This document shows positions 50,864 through 60,900 of a stretch of 64,000 bases of DNA, piece after piece. The DNA is from Bradyrhizobium erythrophlei (lineage in GTDB: Bacteria > Pseudomonadota > Alphaproteobacteria > Rhizobiales > Xanthobacteraceae). The DNA is taken from assembly GCF_900129425.1 (NCBI RefSeq), contig NZ_LT670817.1, forward strand, positions 4,898,001 through 4,962,000, read 5' to 3'. The position numbers were made by a program, and so were the translations under genes. Under the pieces are notes generated by a model. That model ran no database searches. It had not been told where the DNA came from and saw only the letters and a list, made by a program, of their open reading frames with translations. The stretch's first letter is position 1. Each line of letters begins with the position of its first letter.

Positions 50864-52300
50864 CTATCCAAACAGGCCAACCGGCGTGATGTGGAAGAAA
50901 AAACCTATCGTTTTGTAGGCTGCCCAGCCCACACCGATTCCGAGCACTCCGAAAACGAACGTCGGTAACTCCCGCCGAAGGCTCAAAACGCCGGCCTTCC
51001 TGAGCTTCCACCACGTGTAAATGGTGGCAGGTAGCTCGCTGAAGGCAATAGCGACCAAAATCGCATCGGTCCGCCCTGAATAGACGGCCAAGCCTGTCGC
51101 GGGAAAAAGCCAGCCGAGGCGGACGAGATTAGCATAGTAAGTGGCGCGCACCTCTCCCACAGCAATCAGCGCCTCGGTGGCCGCTACGCTCGCAAGCGCA
51201 AAGAACGATGGGATGGATAGAAGCGCCAGATAATAGGCCGCCTGGGCATAGCGGTCCTGGTACATCATAGCGATCAAAACCGGCGCAAAACTGATCAGCC
51301 CACCGACCATGAAACAATATAGTGGTCCCACGCGACTTAGTTTCTGATGGAATACCCGTCGCATCGAACTCGGGTCGTTCCGATATGCCTGGGAGTATGT
51401 CGGAAACAGGACTCGTTGCCCGTACATGCCGCAAAACGTTTGCGGAACGAACGCGAGATTGACGGCGAGTATATAGGTTCCGAATTGCTCAATGCTCAAG
51501 AAGTGACCGAGAACAACCTTGTCAATCTGAGTGAGGAAAAGCGTGATCAGGCTCGAACCCGTTACAAAGCGCGAGAATCTCCACATGTCGGCGACAATTT
51601 TTCTGTCATAGGCAAACCGGTAAACTGGAGATGGAAACATGAAGTAGCTGAGCAAACTACGGATGGCAGATCCCACGATGGAACTTATTACCGCGGCCCA
51701 GTAGTTCCGAAAAATGAATGCGAAGCCAACTGTCAATATCAAACTCAAGACAGCGAGAAACACATCGATAGAACTCACGAGGACAAGTTGTTTATTCCTA
51801 ATGGCAATGCTGAAGCTTAGTGACTGCGGAGCGGCCGCCACCAACCCCAAGGCGGAGACAACAAGAACGGGGGTCAGCGACTCGTTTCCAAGGAAGCGCG
51901 AGAAAAGACTTGCAAACACTGCTATGAGCGCAGCAGAAAGTAATGTTCGAGCAACCCGAACGGTCCAAACAACATTGAGAAATCTGCGGTCCTCTATATC
52001 GTGATGTCGAACGATAAAAGTGTCGGTGCCGACGTCGAAAAGCATGTTTATCGTGTAGTGGACCACCGTCACCAAGCCGAGAATGCCAAAATCGGCGGGC
52101 GCCATTAGTCTCGTTAAAATGAGGGTGCTGATCAATCGCAACAGGTTGAGCGCGATCATCGTTCCGATGATGATGCTCGGATCCCGTTTCGCCAACGCAC
52201 GAATTTGCGCCCATTCAAAGGGAATTCCCCCCTTTTCAGGCAGCATGCTACGTAGGGGCTCCAGATGCTTTAGCGCTCGACCGGCTAGTCCAAACAACAT
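50864..52300 (-). CDS. Wzx-type polysaccharide flippase (478 aa)
   Basis: The protein belongs to the MOP/PST superfamily. IIIGTMIALNLLRLISTLIL then TRLMAPADFGILGLVTVVHY is the conserved first helix pair, and FSRFVTGSSLITLFLTQIDK and VVLGHFLSIEQFGTYILAVN the next conserved block. About 12-14 helices span the length. It carries lipid-linked repeat units across the inner membrane. ATG 52300 opens an N-terminal extension (LAGRALKHLEPLRSMLPEKG). Its 3' third is duplicated at 48907. The neighbouring polymerase gene completes a Wzx/Wzy set. Confidence 0.9.
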   Translation of the reverse strand: MLFGLAGRALKHLEPLRSMLPEKGGIPFEWAQIRALAKRDPSIIIGTMIALNLLRLISTLILTRLMAPADFGILGLVTVVHYTINMLFDVGTDTFIVRHHDIEDRRFLNVVWTVRVARTLLSAALIAVFASLFSRFLGNESLTPVLVVSALGLVAAAPQSLSFSIAIRNKQLVLVSSIDVFLAVLSLILTVGFAFIFRNYWAAVISSIVGSAIRSLLSYFMFPSPVYRFAYDRKIVADMWRFSRFVTGSSLITLFLTQIDKVVLGHFLSIEQFGTYILAVNLAFVPQTFCGMYGQRVLFPTYSQAYRNDPSSMRRVFHQKLSRVGPLYCFMVGGLISFAPVLIAMMYQDRYAQAAYYLALLSIPSFFALASVAATEALIAVGEVRATYYANLVRLGWLFPATGLAVYSGRTDAILVAIAFSELPATIYTWWKLRKAGVLSLRRELPTFVFGVLGIGVGWAAYKTIGFFFHITPVGLFG

Positions 52301-52404
52301 TCACGGATCCTGCTAGGCGTCAATTCGCAAAGAGCAATCACGCCGGTTGACCCTTCCGGAGGTGCTGGTTTTCGCCGAGCTTCATACTGCGGATGCGTCC
52401 AAAT

Positions 52405-53417
52405 TCATAACTCGGACCTTCGTCCAAGAGAGGCCGCAGCCCACGAGACCATTGCAAGCGGCAGCCCTCTGAGCGCAACATTCCCTCCAAATGCCAGATT
52501 AAGTATCCGTGACGGAAGCGTCCGCCTGCGCAACCACCCGGGCCAACCCAGTTCACGAGCAAATGGCTGCGCAGCCTCAAAGAACGGCGAAAGCTCGAAA
52601 CACACCATGTTCAAATGGTCTGTCGGGTTGTGTCTGGCCGAGGGAACAACCTCAAACGACCATGGCTTGTAACGGCCGAGCATATGCACAAAACGCGGTC
52701 CCTTTCCGAACGGCCGGGCAAGCCTGTCCAGCACATGATATCCGTTTGCTCCACAATGCTGGATCATGTCCCATCCAGTACGAAAATAATCAACGGGCAC
52801 ACCGGCAAATTCTTCAGTCGTCAAAAGCGCCCAGAGCGCGTCCTAATCGCCGACGAAAGCGACCGGGCGTTCTACCACCGGTCGGGATTGCGCCTCTTGA
52901 TACCGCTATCTGACAGAAGTGCGGACCATTCAACAAGAAGGCGCCGATGACGCATAGATGCGATGATTGACCCTGAGTTCACGGGATAAGGAAGGAAGCG
53001 CAATGGCTTCAGACCATATCCCTGAGCCCGGATGCGCCCCCCTGCTCCGGCAGTTCCGCGAAATTCTTGCCCGACAACAAAAGTGTCGCGGTCAAATCGA
53101 CCGATAAGCGAACCTACGTCGCCCATTACGACCACATCTGTATCCAGCCAGAGCGCCCGGCCGGTCGTGGTGAAAGCCCGAAGCAAGATTGCTGGCTTGA
53201 CACTCGCATTCCAGCCGCGCCCGACAAGATCGGTTGTTTTGATGAATTTCAGCCGAGGAAGATCGGAAAGGCGTTCAGCGATGGTATCGAACGGCGAATA
53301 GATATGCAGTTCCAGACTAGGCGAGTAGCGGTTCAGGGATCGGGCTAAAAGTTCTACGCCGGGGATTGCACTTGCCCGATCGTCGTAAGTGACGACGATT
53401 GGCAATTCCAATTTCAT
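52405..53417 (-). pseudogene. GT8-like glycosyltransferase with frameshift and amber stop
   Basis: The first part (KLELPIVVTYDDRASAIPGV, then ALWLDTDVVVMGDVGSLIGR with the DTD metal motif) runs to TAG about 52872. A shift leads to RPVVERPVAFVGD, a TAG, then DALWALLTTEEFAGVPVDYF and the C-terminal half to 52405. With one base and one codon corrected it would be a protein of about 335 residues. It follows the 53438 gene by 20 bp, so it was part of that operon. Confidence 0.7.
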
Positions 53418-53437
53418 CCCGCCCACTACTGCAGCGA

Positions 53438-54445
53438 TCACTGCTGCGCAAACAACGAGTAATAGCCCAATCTTCTAAGCCAGAGCCTTCTCCGCTCGAT
53501 GCCGGCAAAAACGGCCGGTTTCAGTGCCTCGAAAGGCCGTGGATCAAGCTTTTGGGATTTAACTTCGCGCCTGTCCAGGAAGCCCCTATCTTTGGCTTCC
53601 GCCAGCCACCACTTGGCCTCTCCTCCGGCGTGAAAACATTTGATATCCGCCCACGGTTCTCTTCTCAGGATGGCCGCTCCATTTGCTCCGAGCTTCCGCG
53701 CAACTCGCTTGAATTGTGTCCTATTCCAACACAACCAGGCTGTGGGGTCAAGGTAGCCACCTCCCATCCGCATGGCCAATGCCGCCCAGACAATCGACTC
53801 CACGTGCATGCTTCGCGGCAGGTTCGGTGAACCCAGCTTGCCAAGGAGCCAATCAAGCCAAGCAAGATCGACAGGCATTCTCCATTGGGCGACCCCGATA
53901 TCGGTATGGTGCGCCAAGGCGATGCCTGCACGCATGGCGTTGTCGACCACTTCGGCGGGAAGCAAGCAGGACGGCTTCTGCCACATCAGCAGCAAACCGG
54001 ATGCAAGGGTATCCTCGAAGCAAAACCGGTTGGGGAAATAGATATCCGGATCGAGCACAATCATTTCTTCTCCGTCACTACTCAACAGCATCGGATCAGT
54101 CACTTTTCGCCAACAAGGATGGCCGTGCCGAAAAGATCTGATGTTTGGGTATCGCGCAAACATTTCGGACTCGCGGGTTTCGAGATCAGCCTCGCTGAAA
54201 ATCGCAAAACTCTGTTTGCTAATCTGGCCAACTTCGAGTGTTCCGACTTCCTCCAACAGGATCTGCTTGTCATTCTCTGAATCAGTGATGAGGGCCAAGT
54301 CAAATGGCTCCTCGGCATTACCAAAAAGACTCGCAAGAGCGAGACGCGCATACGAAAGCGACCGTGGCGAGAGAACCATGAACAGCCTGCGGGGAGCCGG
54401 AACATCGTCGTCCGCATGATCCAAAGGCCACGGCTTAACTGTCAT
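53438..54445 (-). CDS. Glycosyltransferase-like protein with DPD motif (335 aa)
   Basis: FMVLSPRSLSYARLALASLF then PFDLALITDSENDKQILLEE is a nucleotide-sugar-binding Rossmann start, and EEMIVLDPDIYFPNRFCFED carries the D-x-D metal motif. YLDPTAWLCWNRTQF and DIKCFHAGGEAKWWL may form the acceptor end. I place it among GT-A proteins related to GT8/GT32-like families without naming one. Its start ATG overlaps the end of the polymerase gene as ATGA, so the two are translationally coupled. A GT8-like pseudogene follows. Confidence 0.75.
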   Translation of the reverse strand: MTVKPWPLDHADDDVPAPRRLFMVLSPRSLSYARLALASLFGNAEEPFDLALITDSENDKQILLEEVGTLEVGQISKQSFAIFSEADLETRESEMFARYPNIRSFRHGHPCWRKVTDPMLLSSDGEEMIVLDPDIYFPNRFCFEDTLASGLLLMWQKPSCLLPAEVVDNAMRAGIALAHHTDIGVAQWRMPVDLAWLDWLLGKLGSPNLPRSMHVESIVWAALAMRMGGGYLDPTAWLCWNRTQFKRVARKLGANGAAILRREPWADIKCFHAGGEAKWWLAEAKDRGFLDRREVKSQKLDPRPFEALKPAVFAGIERRRLWLRRLGYYSLFAQQ

Positions 54446-55857
54446 GCCCTCGCCTCTTGCACCGTCGGGGGCGAGGCTGTCCGCAAGTTCCTGTTTCGCG
54501 AACGAGCCAGCATCATTTCGGATCGGCCGAGAAGTGTACCGACCAAAAGCCAGGACCAGGGGCTTAGTGCGGAATTGGGCAGCAAATCGATGATGTTAAC
54601 TGCCACGATCAGGGCGAGAGCACTCAGAAAGATGGAGTCCTTTAGTGATTCCGCAAATTTCAGAGCTTTCGCAGCCCGGAATACGGAAATAGCTAGCAGC
54701 CCGAACTCTGCGATGAACCCAACAAGACCAAACTGGCCAAGCACGATTACCCATAGTCCATCCGTTATACTGGAATCGCCTCCTATACCTCGCCAATCCT
54801 CAACAAAAATGCGGTTGCGACCGAATCGGCCCCATCCGAGCATAAACCGCTCGGAGGCACGATTCAGAAGCCGACCTTCTTCCCTAAAACGCAGCTCCAG
54901 CGAACTTGCGCGTGCCGGATCAATTGAGTCCGCCACGCCTAGGATCGTCTGTGTGGGAAAAACGTCATACATGCGAAGGAACGGATACAATAGGGCAATG
55001 CTCACTAGAAACACCGCGACGCACATCTGCAAGCGAGGGGTCGTCCAGACCACTAGCGGCACCAGCACCATGCCATAAACGGTCGCCGCGCTACTTTTGC
55101 AAAGAACGAGAACCGCGCTCAAGTAGGCCGTCGCCGCACCAGCCGGCGCAAACCTCACTGCGCGAAAGCGCGCACGCCACAGTGCTGCCGATGCGACGGC
55201 CGCCGTCATCGCAAAAAAGCATGCGACGAGACCATGTCCCATGAAAACCATGGGCCGAAAACCGCTCTCCCTCACCTCCTGTTCAAAATTGGTGGGGTGG
55301 TATCCATAAACCCAGTTATGCAGCTGGGGGCTGAAACGGATCTCAAAAAGCAGCAACACGGAATAAGCAAGGCCCGCAAAACTCAGAACAGAAAAGAGTT
55401 GTTGAGTGTCCGCCGCATTTCGAAAAAATCGCCGGCCGAGGAAAAATGGGATCAGCATAATAAGTTGAAATATAACGGCCGAAATCCCATCGTAGAGACC
55501 CACACCCGGCAGCACCGTAGACCCGATGTGAATCGGGTCACCGTTGAGAAGTGATGTGGGAAGTGGACTAACGACGCAGAGCAGGATCAGGACTTCGACT
55601 ACCCCCATCCCGTTTGTGATGCGTGGAGGCCGTTGAGCTGCAATAGTGCAACCAATTAACGCGCACAGGTTGGGGATCGAGACTTTGTCGAATTGCGGTA
55701 TCATCTCGAACTTGAAGAAAGTTCCAACGGGGAGCAACAGCTGGCCAGCCAAAATGGTCCACATCGTAGCCAGGCCGGCGGGGCCCGAAAGATACAAGTA
55801 GAGCGCCACCAGCGGCCATGCTACCAGCGCAAGATAAGCGAAAAGGTTTGGGGTCAT
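54442..55857 (-). CDS. O-antigen polymerase/ligase-type membrane protein (471 aa)
   Basis: About 11-12 hydrophobic helices and a large periplasmic loop (ERFMLGWGRFGRNRIFVEDW, GDSSITDGLWVIVLGQFGLV) are the layout of Wzy/WaaL proteins. The G-W-G-x-F-G and D-S-S/G-x-x-D segments match the Wzy_C pattern. It most likely polymerises the repeat units delivered by the flippase. It is the first gene of the reverse-strand operon with 53438 and the GT8-like relic. ATG 55857 starts directly in a membrane helix. Confidence 0.85.
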   Translation of the reverse strand: MTPNLFAYLALVAWPLVALYLYLSGPAGLATMWTILAGQLLLPVGTFFKFEMIPQFDKVSIPNLCALIGCTIAAQRPPRITNGMGVVEVLILLCVVSPLPTSLLNGDPIHIGSTVLPGVGLYDGISAVIFQLIMLIPFFLGRRFFRNAADTQQLFSVLSFAGLAYSVLLLFEIRFSPQLHNWVYGYHPTNFEQEVRESGFRPMVFMGHGLVACFFAMTAAVASAALWRARFRAVRFAPAGAATAYLSAVLVLCKSSAATVYGMVLVPLVVWTTPRLQMCVAVFLVSIALLYPFLRMYDVFPTQTILGVADSIDPARASSLELRFREEGRLLNRASERFMLGWGRFGRNRIFVEDWRGIGGDSSITDGLWVIVLGQFGLVGFIAEFGLLAISVFRAAKALKFAESLKDSIFLSALALIVAVNIIDLLPNSALSPWSWLLVGTLLGRSEMMLARSRNRNLRTASPPTVQEARA

Positions 55858-56675
55858 TTACGGGACTTTTTCGCGTGCCTGCGTCTACTCTAAACACTAA
55901 CCAAAGACGCAAGGGCAAGGTAAACGATCCCTCCGCATCAAGTTTATGTTAAGATAATTAGCGGCATGATTATCATTGATTAGGCTGGCAAAGTAAACAA
56001 AATCGGCGCTTGGGTATAGCTGATTTTGGCGTTCGTCCATCTCGCATGGAACCCGAAACTCTCCGTCCTCGGGCTGCAAGTTTCGTAACCCAGTCGATGG
56101 TTCGAGCCGCTAGCGGCCGGCTGCATAGTGGTCGGAAAGCGGCCCCCCAGGGAGGAGGATGGCCGAGGAACTTTTTGTTGGGCGGGTGCACTCGTTGAAT
56201 TGCCGGACAATCCGTTAGATGCGTCGGCCCACGATCGTAGACCTCGTTGCAAATGTCGATTTTTTGCGAAAAACGCGAGCAAGAAATGTTATCGAAATGA
56301 GCCGGCACCACGACTGGAGATACAGATTCGGGATATCTATAAGCATTTTGATTTACCATGGCCAGCGCTATTGACTTAACAGCTCTCGTCCCTCGAACAG
56401 CGGATTGAAGTGCTAAAGTCGGCTTAAGGGGAGTGACGGATCGAGATCAAGCGCTGCTAGGTCTGGATTGATCACGCTACTAAAACAGCAGCTTCTCGAC
56501 AATTAGGACCCTTTGCCGGGAGCTGACACCAAGTGACATGGGTTGAGCGTTTTGACAGCCAATCCGCAGTTCTTCTTAGTACTAATATTGAGGTCCATTT
56601 GCCCCCGAATGGGGTTGACCGAAAAGCACTCGAAGATAATGCTATTCGGGCAAGTAGGACGGCGGAGCGGAGCAG
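55858..56675. other. Gene-free divergent region
   Basis: About 820 bp between the reverse-strand polymerase operon and the + strand FkbM gene. It is AT-rich near 55920-55980 (TTATGTTAAGATAATTAGCG), a probable promoter zone. Short frames here have no recognisable motif. Confidence 0.4.
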
Positions 56676-57413
56676 ATGTTCACCGATTTGATCAAGTCTT
56701 GGGTTCAGCCCTTTGGAATTGACGTAGTAAAATTCCCGCCGCTTTCCCCGCTCGCGAGACAGCTCAAAGCGTTCCTCCATATGAACGAAATTAACCTGGT
56801 GATCGATATCGGAGCTTGCGATGGCGGCTATTGCAGGTTTCTTCGTGGTCCCGTTGGTTACGAAGGGCAAATTGCGAGTTTCGAGCCAACCAAAGAGACA
56901 TTCGATCGTTTGCATTCCGCTATGCATTCGGATGCGAAATGGAATGGCTTCAATCTCGGAGTAAGCGACGTAGTCGGAGAAGGCATTTTGAATACGTATG
57001 GGGAACGGTGCGACTTTAATTCGCTCCTGACCATGCGCGAGAAGGATGCGGTTAACTATGAGGTTGACGTAAGTAAAAAGGGTATCGAGAAAGTTGGCCT
57101 CCGCAGTATCGATTCGTTGTGGAACGAAATAACCAAAGATTTAGAAAAGCCGCGCGTCTATCTAAAAACGGATACCCAAGGTCATGATCGCTCAGTGATC
57201 CGCGGCTCGGAGCCACGACTTGGTAGCATCCTCGGAATTCAATCAGAAATTCCAGCGATCGAAATTTACGAGGGCATGACGCCTATGCCCGATATGCTGA
57301 AATATTTAGCCGGGCTCGGATACATTCCGATTGGATTTCATCCGATCAATCAGCCAGAGGTCTATGACGGGGCAACTCCAGAATTCGATGTCGTGTTCAA
57401 GCGGTCTCACTGA
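56676..57413 (+). CDS. FkbM-family methyltransferase (245 aa)
   Basis: Motif I is INLVIDIGACDGGYCRFLRG, motif II IASFEPTKETFDRLHSAM, and the FkbM hallmark VYLKTDTQGHDRSVIRGSEP is followed by the QSEIPAIEIYEGM strand and a YIPIGFHPIN end. It O-methylates a sugar or similar acceptor. It is more like the standard FkbM family than the protein at 40194. ATG 56676 follows GGCGGAGCGGAGCAG. It is flanked by long gene-free stretches and so is a single-gene unit. Confidence 0.88.
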   Translation: MFTDLIKSWVQPFGIDVVKFPPLSPLARQLKAFLHMNEINLVIDIGACDGGYCRFLRGPVGYEGQIASFEPTKETFDRLHSAMHSDAKWNGFNLGVSDVVGEGILNTYGERCDFNSLLTMREKDAVNYEVDVSKKGIEKVGLRSIDSLWNEITKDLEKPRVYLKTDTQGHDRSVIRGSEPRLGSILGIQSEIPAIEIYEGMTPMPDMLKYLAGLGYIPIGFHPINQPEVYDGATPEFDVVFKRSH

Positions 57414-57938
57414 TCTAACCGCTAGAACCGGTGCCTGAGATTGCTGTTGCCCCGGCACATGCTGGACGCAACCACTATCCGGAACCGCAAAGGATGAAAG
57501 GTACGTCATCAGCGGCTAGAGTGTCGCGCATGCACAGACGGCGATCGCGTCGCAGAGAGCCGGCTCTGCAGCACCGTTAAGCCGATCGCGATGATGCGTT
57601 GTCATCGCTGCTGCTTCACACTTCCACGCGCGTGGCTGATCAGAGCTTATGCAGACCCAGTCACAGGCGCCGCTATCAGAAAAGAATGCCGAATCGAGAA
57701 CGGGCCGCATTAACCTGCTCCGTTGTAGAGGCTTCGGGTTTAGATAACGTTAACTCTAAACTCATCCCTGCCGCTGACCTTCGCGCGTTTCTGTCAATTT
57801 GATTATCTTAATTTATCGAACCGATAGTTTCCTTACCTAGAACCGGCTCAGCTTAGGTTATCGCGCGATCGGCTTTAATCGAGAACAGCCACCCACCGCG
57901 GTTCTTAAGCCTTGTTGTCATAGGGCTGAGGAACGGCA
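57414..57938. other. Gene-free region with a palindrome
   Basis: No gene is supported. GTTTAG and CTAAAC flank TAACGTTA at 57738-57761, about 180 bp before the large secreted protein gene, and could be an operator. Confidence 0.35.
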
Positions 57939-60900
57939 ATGAATTTGGTTCTGGATTACGAGAGTTCGGCCCTGGCGGCTCCGCAGAGCTTCAGGGACGC
58001 GATGCAGACCGCCGCCAATATTCTGGACTCGACCATCCAGAACAATATCACGGTCACCATCGATATCGGCTATGGCGATTGGGACAACGGCCTGATCACC
58101 GGCCTCGGAACCAGTGCAGTCGGCGGCGACCTCTATGGCTCCTACGTCTCTTACACAACCCTAAGGGCAGCGCTCGCCAGCCACGAAACTTCCGCCGTAG
58201 ACCAGACCTTTGTAAACTCGCTGCCGACCACGTCCTCGGTCAACGGAGTGTCATCCTTTTATGTGCCGTCGGCGGTTGAGAAAGCTCTGGGCATGATCTC
58301 GCCCACCGCTCCATCGATCGATGGCGCGGTCGGGATCGGGACCGGAATTCCGACCAGTGACCTAGTCGGTGTCGCCCTGCACGAGTTCACCCACGCGTTG
58401 GGACGTGAACCCGGCGCCGGCACCTTTGACCTGACGCGCTACACGAGCGCCGGAAATCATTTGTTTTCGAGCGGCAGCACGGCACCTGCGGCCTATTTCT
58501 CGATCGACGGCGGCGTCACCAAACTCGCCGACTATGGACAGAACTCGGATCCGGCCGACTTCCTCAACAGCGGCGTGCAGGGCGCCAACGATCCGTTCAA
58601 CGAATTTTACAGCGGCAGCACGACCCAGTCGCTTTCGACGGTCGATAAAGAGCTGCTCGACGCCATGGGTTTCAACGTCACCCCGAGCGCGACGGGCACG
58701 CCCTCGGCGACGACCTCGAGCCTCGTTGCCAGCTCGCCGACGGTGAAGGCGGATGGCACCTCGACAACCACACTGACGCTGACGGTCAAGGACGCCAACG
58801 GCAACGCGGTTGCCAACACCGCAGTGACGCTGTCGGCAAGTGGGTCCAGCAATAGTTTTGGCACCATCTCCGGGACCACCGATGCCAACGGCGTGTTCAA
58901 GACCACCCTGGCCTCGACGCTGGCGCAGAACGAAACCATCACGGCGAGCGAAGGCGGCGTACAGGAACACGCCTCGGTGAGCTTTGTGGCTGGTGCTGCC
59001 TCAGCGACGACCTCGAGCCTCGTGGCCAATGCGCCAACGGTGACGGCGGATGGTACCACGACCACCACGCTGACAGTAACGGTCGAGGATGCCAACGGCA
59101 ACGCGGTCGCGGGCACCGCAGTGACGCTATCGGGAAGCGGGTCGGCCAACAGCTTCGGGGCCACCTCCGGGACCACCAATGCCAATGGCGTGTTCACGAC
59201 CACGCTGGCCTCGACGCTGGTGCAGAACGAGACCATCACGGCGACCGAAGGCAGCGTACAGGAACACGCCTCGGTGAGCTTTGTGGCGAGTGCGCCCTCA
59301 GCCGCAACCTCGAGCCTTGTTGCCAGCTCACCGACAGTGGCGGCGGATGGCACCTCGACCACCACGCTGACGGTGACAGTGGAGGATGCACAAGGCCACG
59401 CCGTGGCCGGCACCGCAGTGACGCTGTCGGGCAGCGGGTCCGCCAACAGCTTCGGGGCCATCTCCGGGACCACCAATGCCAACGGCGTGTTCACGACCAC
59501 GCTGGCCTCGACGCTGGTGCAGAACGAGACCATCACGGCGACCGAAGGCAGTACGCAGGAGCACACCTCGGTGAGCTTTGTGGCGGGTGCGCCTTCGGCC
59601 ACGACCTCGAGCCTCGTTGCTAGCTCGCCAACGGTGACGGCAGACGGCAGCTCGACCACCATATTGACGGTGACAGTGGAGGATGCCCTAGGTCATGCTG
59701 TGGCCGGCACCGCAGTGACGCTGTCGGGCAGCGGGTCGGCCAACAGCTTCGGGGCGATCTCCGGGACCACCAATGCCAACGGTGTGTTCACGACCACATT
59801 GGCCTCGACGCTGGTGCAGAACGAGACCATCACGGCGACCGAAGGCAGCGTACAGGAACACGCTTCGGTAAGTTTTGTGCCGACCGCGACCGTGATCCAG
59901 ACCGCCGGATCGACGAGTCTAGCCCAGATAGGAAGCAATTTTTACCTCTACACAAACGGATCAGGACCCGAACTGAAATTTGCAGGTTCCGCTTATGCCG
60001 CCGGGGAATTCGGGGCCTGGTCACCCTTTGCCGCGGTACAGACCGCGAGCGGCTATGACGTAGCCTGGAAAAACGCCAGCTCCGGCACCTATACGGTGTG
60101 GAGCGCCGACAGCAACGGCAACTGGATCTCCGATCTCATCTCCAACGTCTCGGCGAGCAGTTCCACGCTCGAATCGATCGAGGCCACGTTCCATCAGGAC
60201 CTGAACGGCGATGGCTTGATCGGGGTTCCGACGATCGTTACCCAGCCCAACGCGCCGACCAGCGTGGCCCAGATTGGAAGCAACTACTTTCTTTACACCA
60301 ACGGATCGGGACCCGAACTGAAATTTGTAGGTTCCGCTTATGCCGCCGGGGAATTCGGGGCCTGGTCACCCTTTGCCGCGGTACAGACCGCAACGGGTTA
60401 TGACGTGGCCTGGAAGGACGGCACCGGTGACTATACGGTGTGGAGCGCTGACAGCAACGGCAACTGGATCTCCGATCTCATCTCCAACGTCTCGGCGAGC
60501 AGTTCCACGCTCGAATCGATCGAGGCCACGTTCCATCAGGACCTGAACGGCGATGGCTTGATCGGGGTTCCGACGATCGTTACCCAGCCCAACGCGCCGA
60601 CCAGCCTGGCCCAGATTGGAAGCAACTACTTTCTTTACACCAACGGATCGGGACCCGAACTGAAATTTGTAGGTTCCGCTTATGCCGCCGGGGAATTCGG
60701 GGCCTGGTCACCCTTTGCCGCGGTACAGACCGCAACGGGTTATGACGTGGCCTGGAAGGACGGCACCGGTGACTATACGGTGTGGAGCGCCGACAGCAAC
60801 GGCAACTGGATCTCCGATCTCATCTCCGGCGTCTCGGCGAGCAGCTCCACGCTCGAATCGATCGAGGCCACGTTCCATCAGGACCTGAACGGCGATGGCT

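Noticed and set aside
58607..59662. A 351-codon reverse-strand frame within the large secreted protein gene
   Set aside because: It is a regular Val/Thr/Ala shadow of the Ig-like repeats in the + strand frame.
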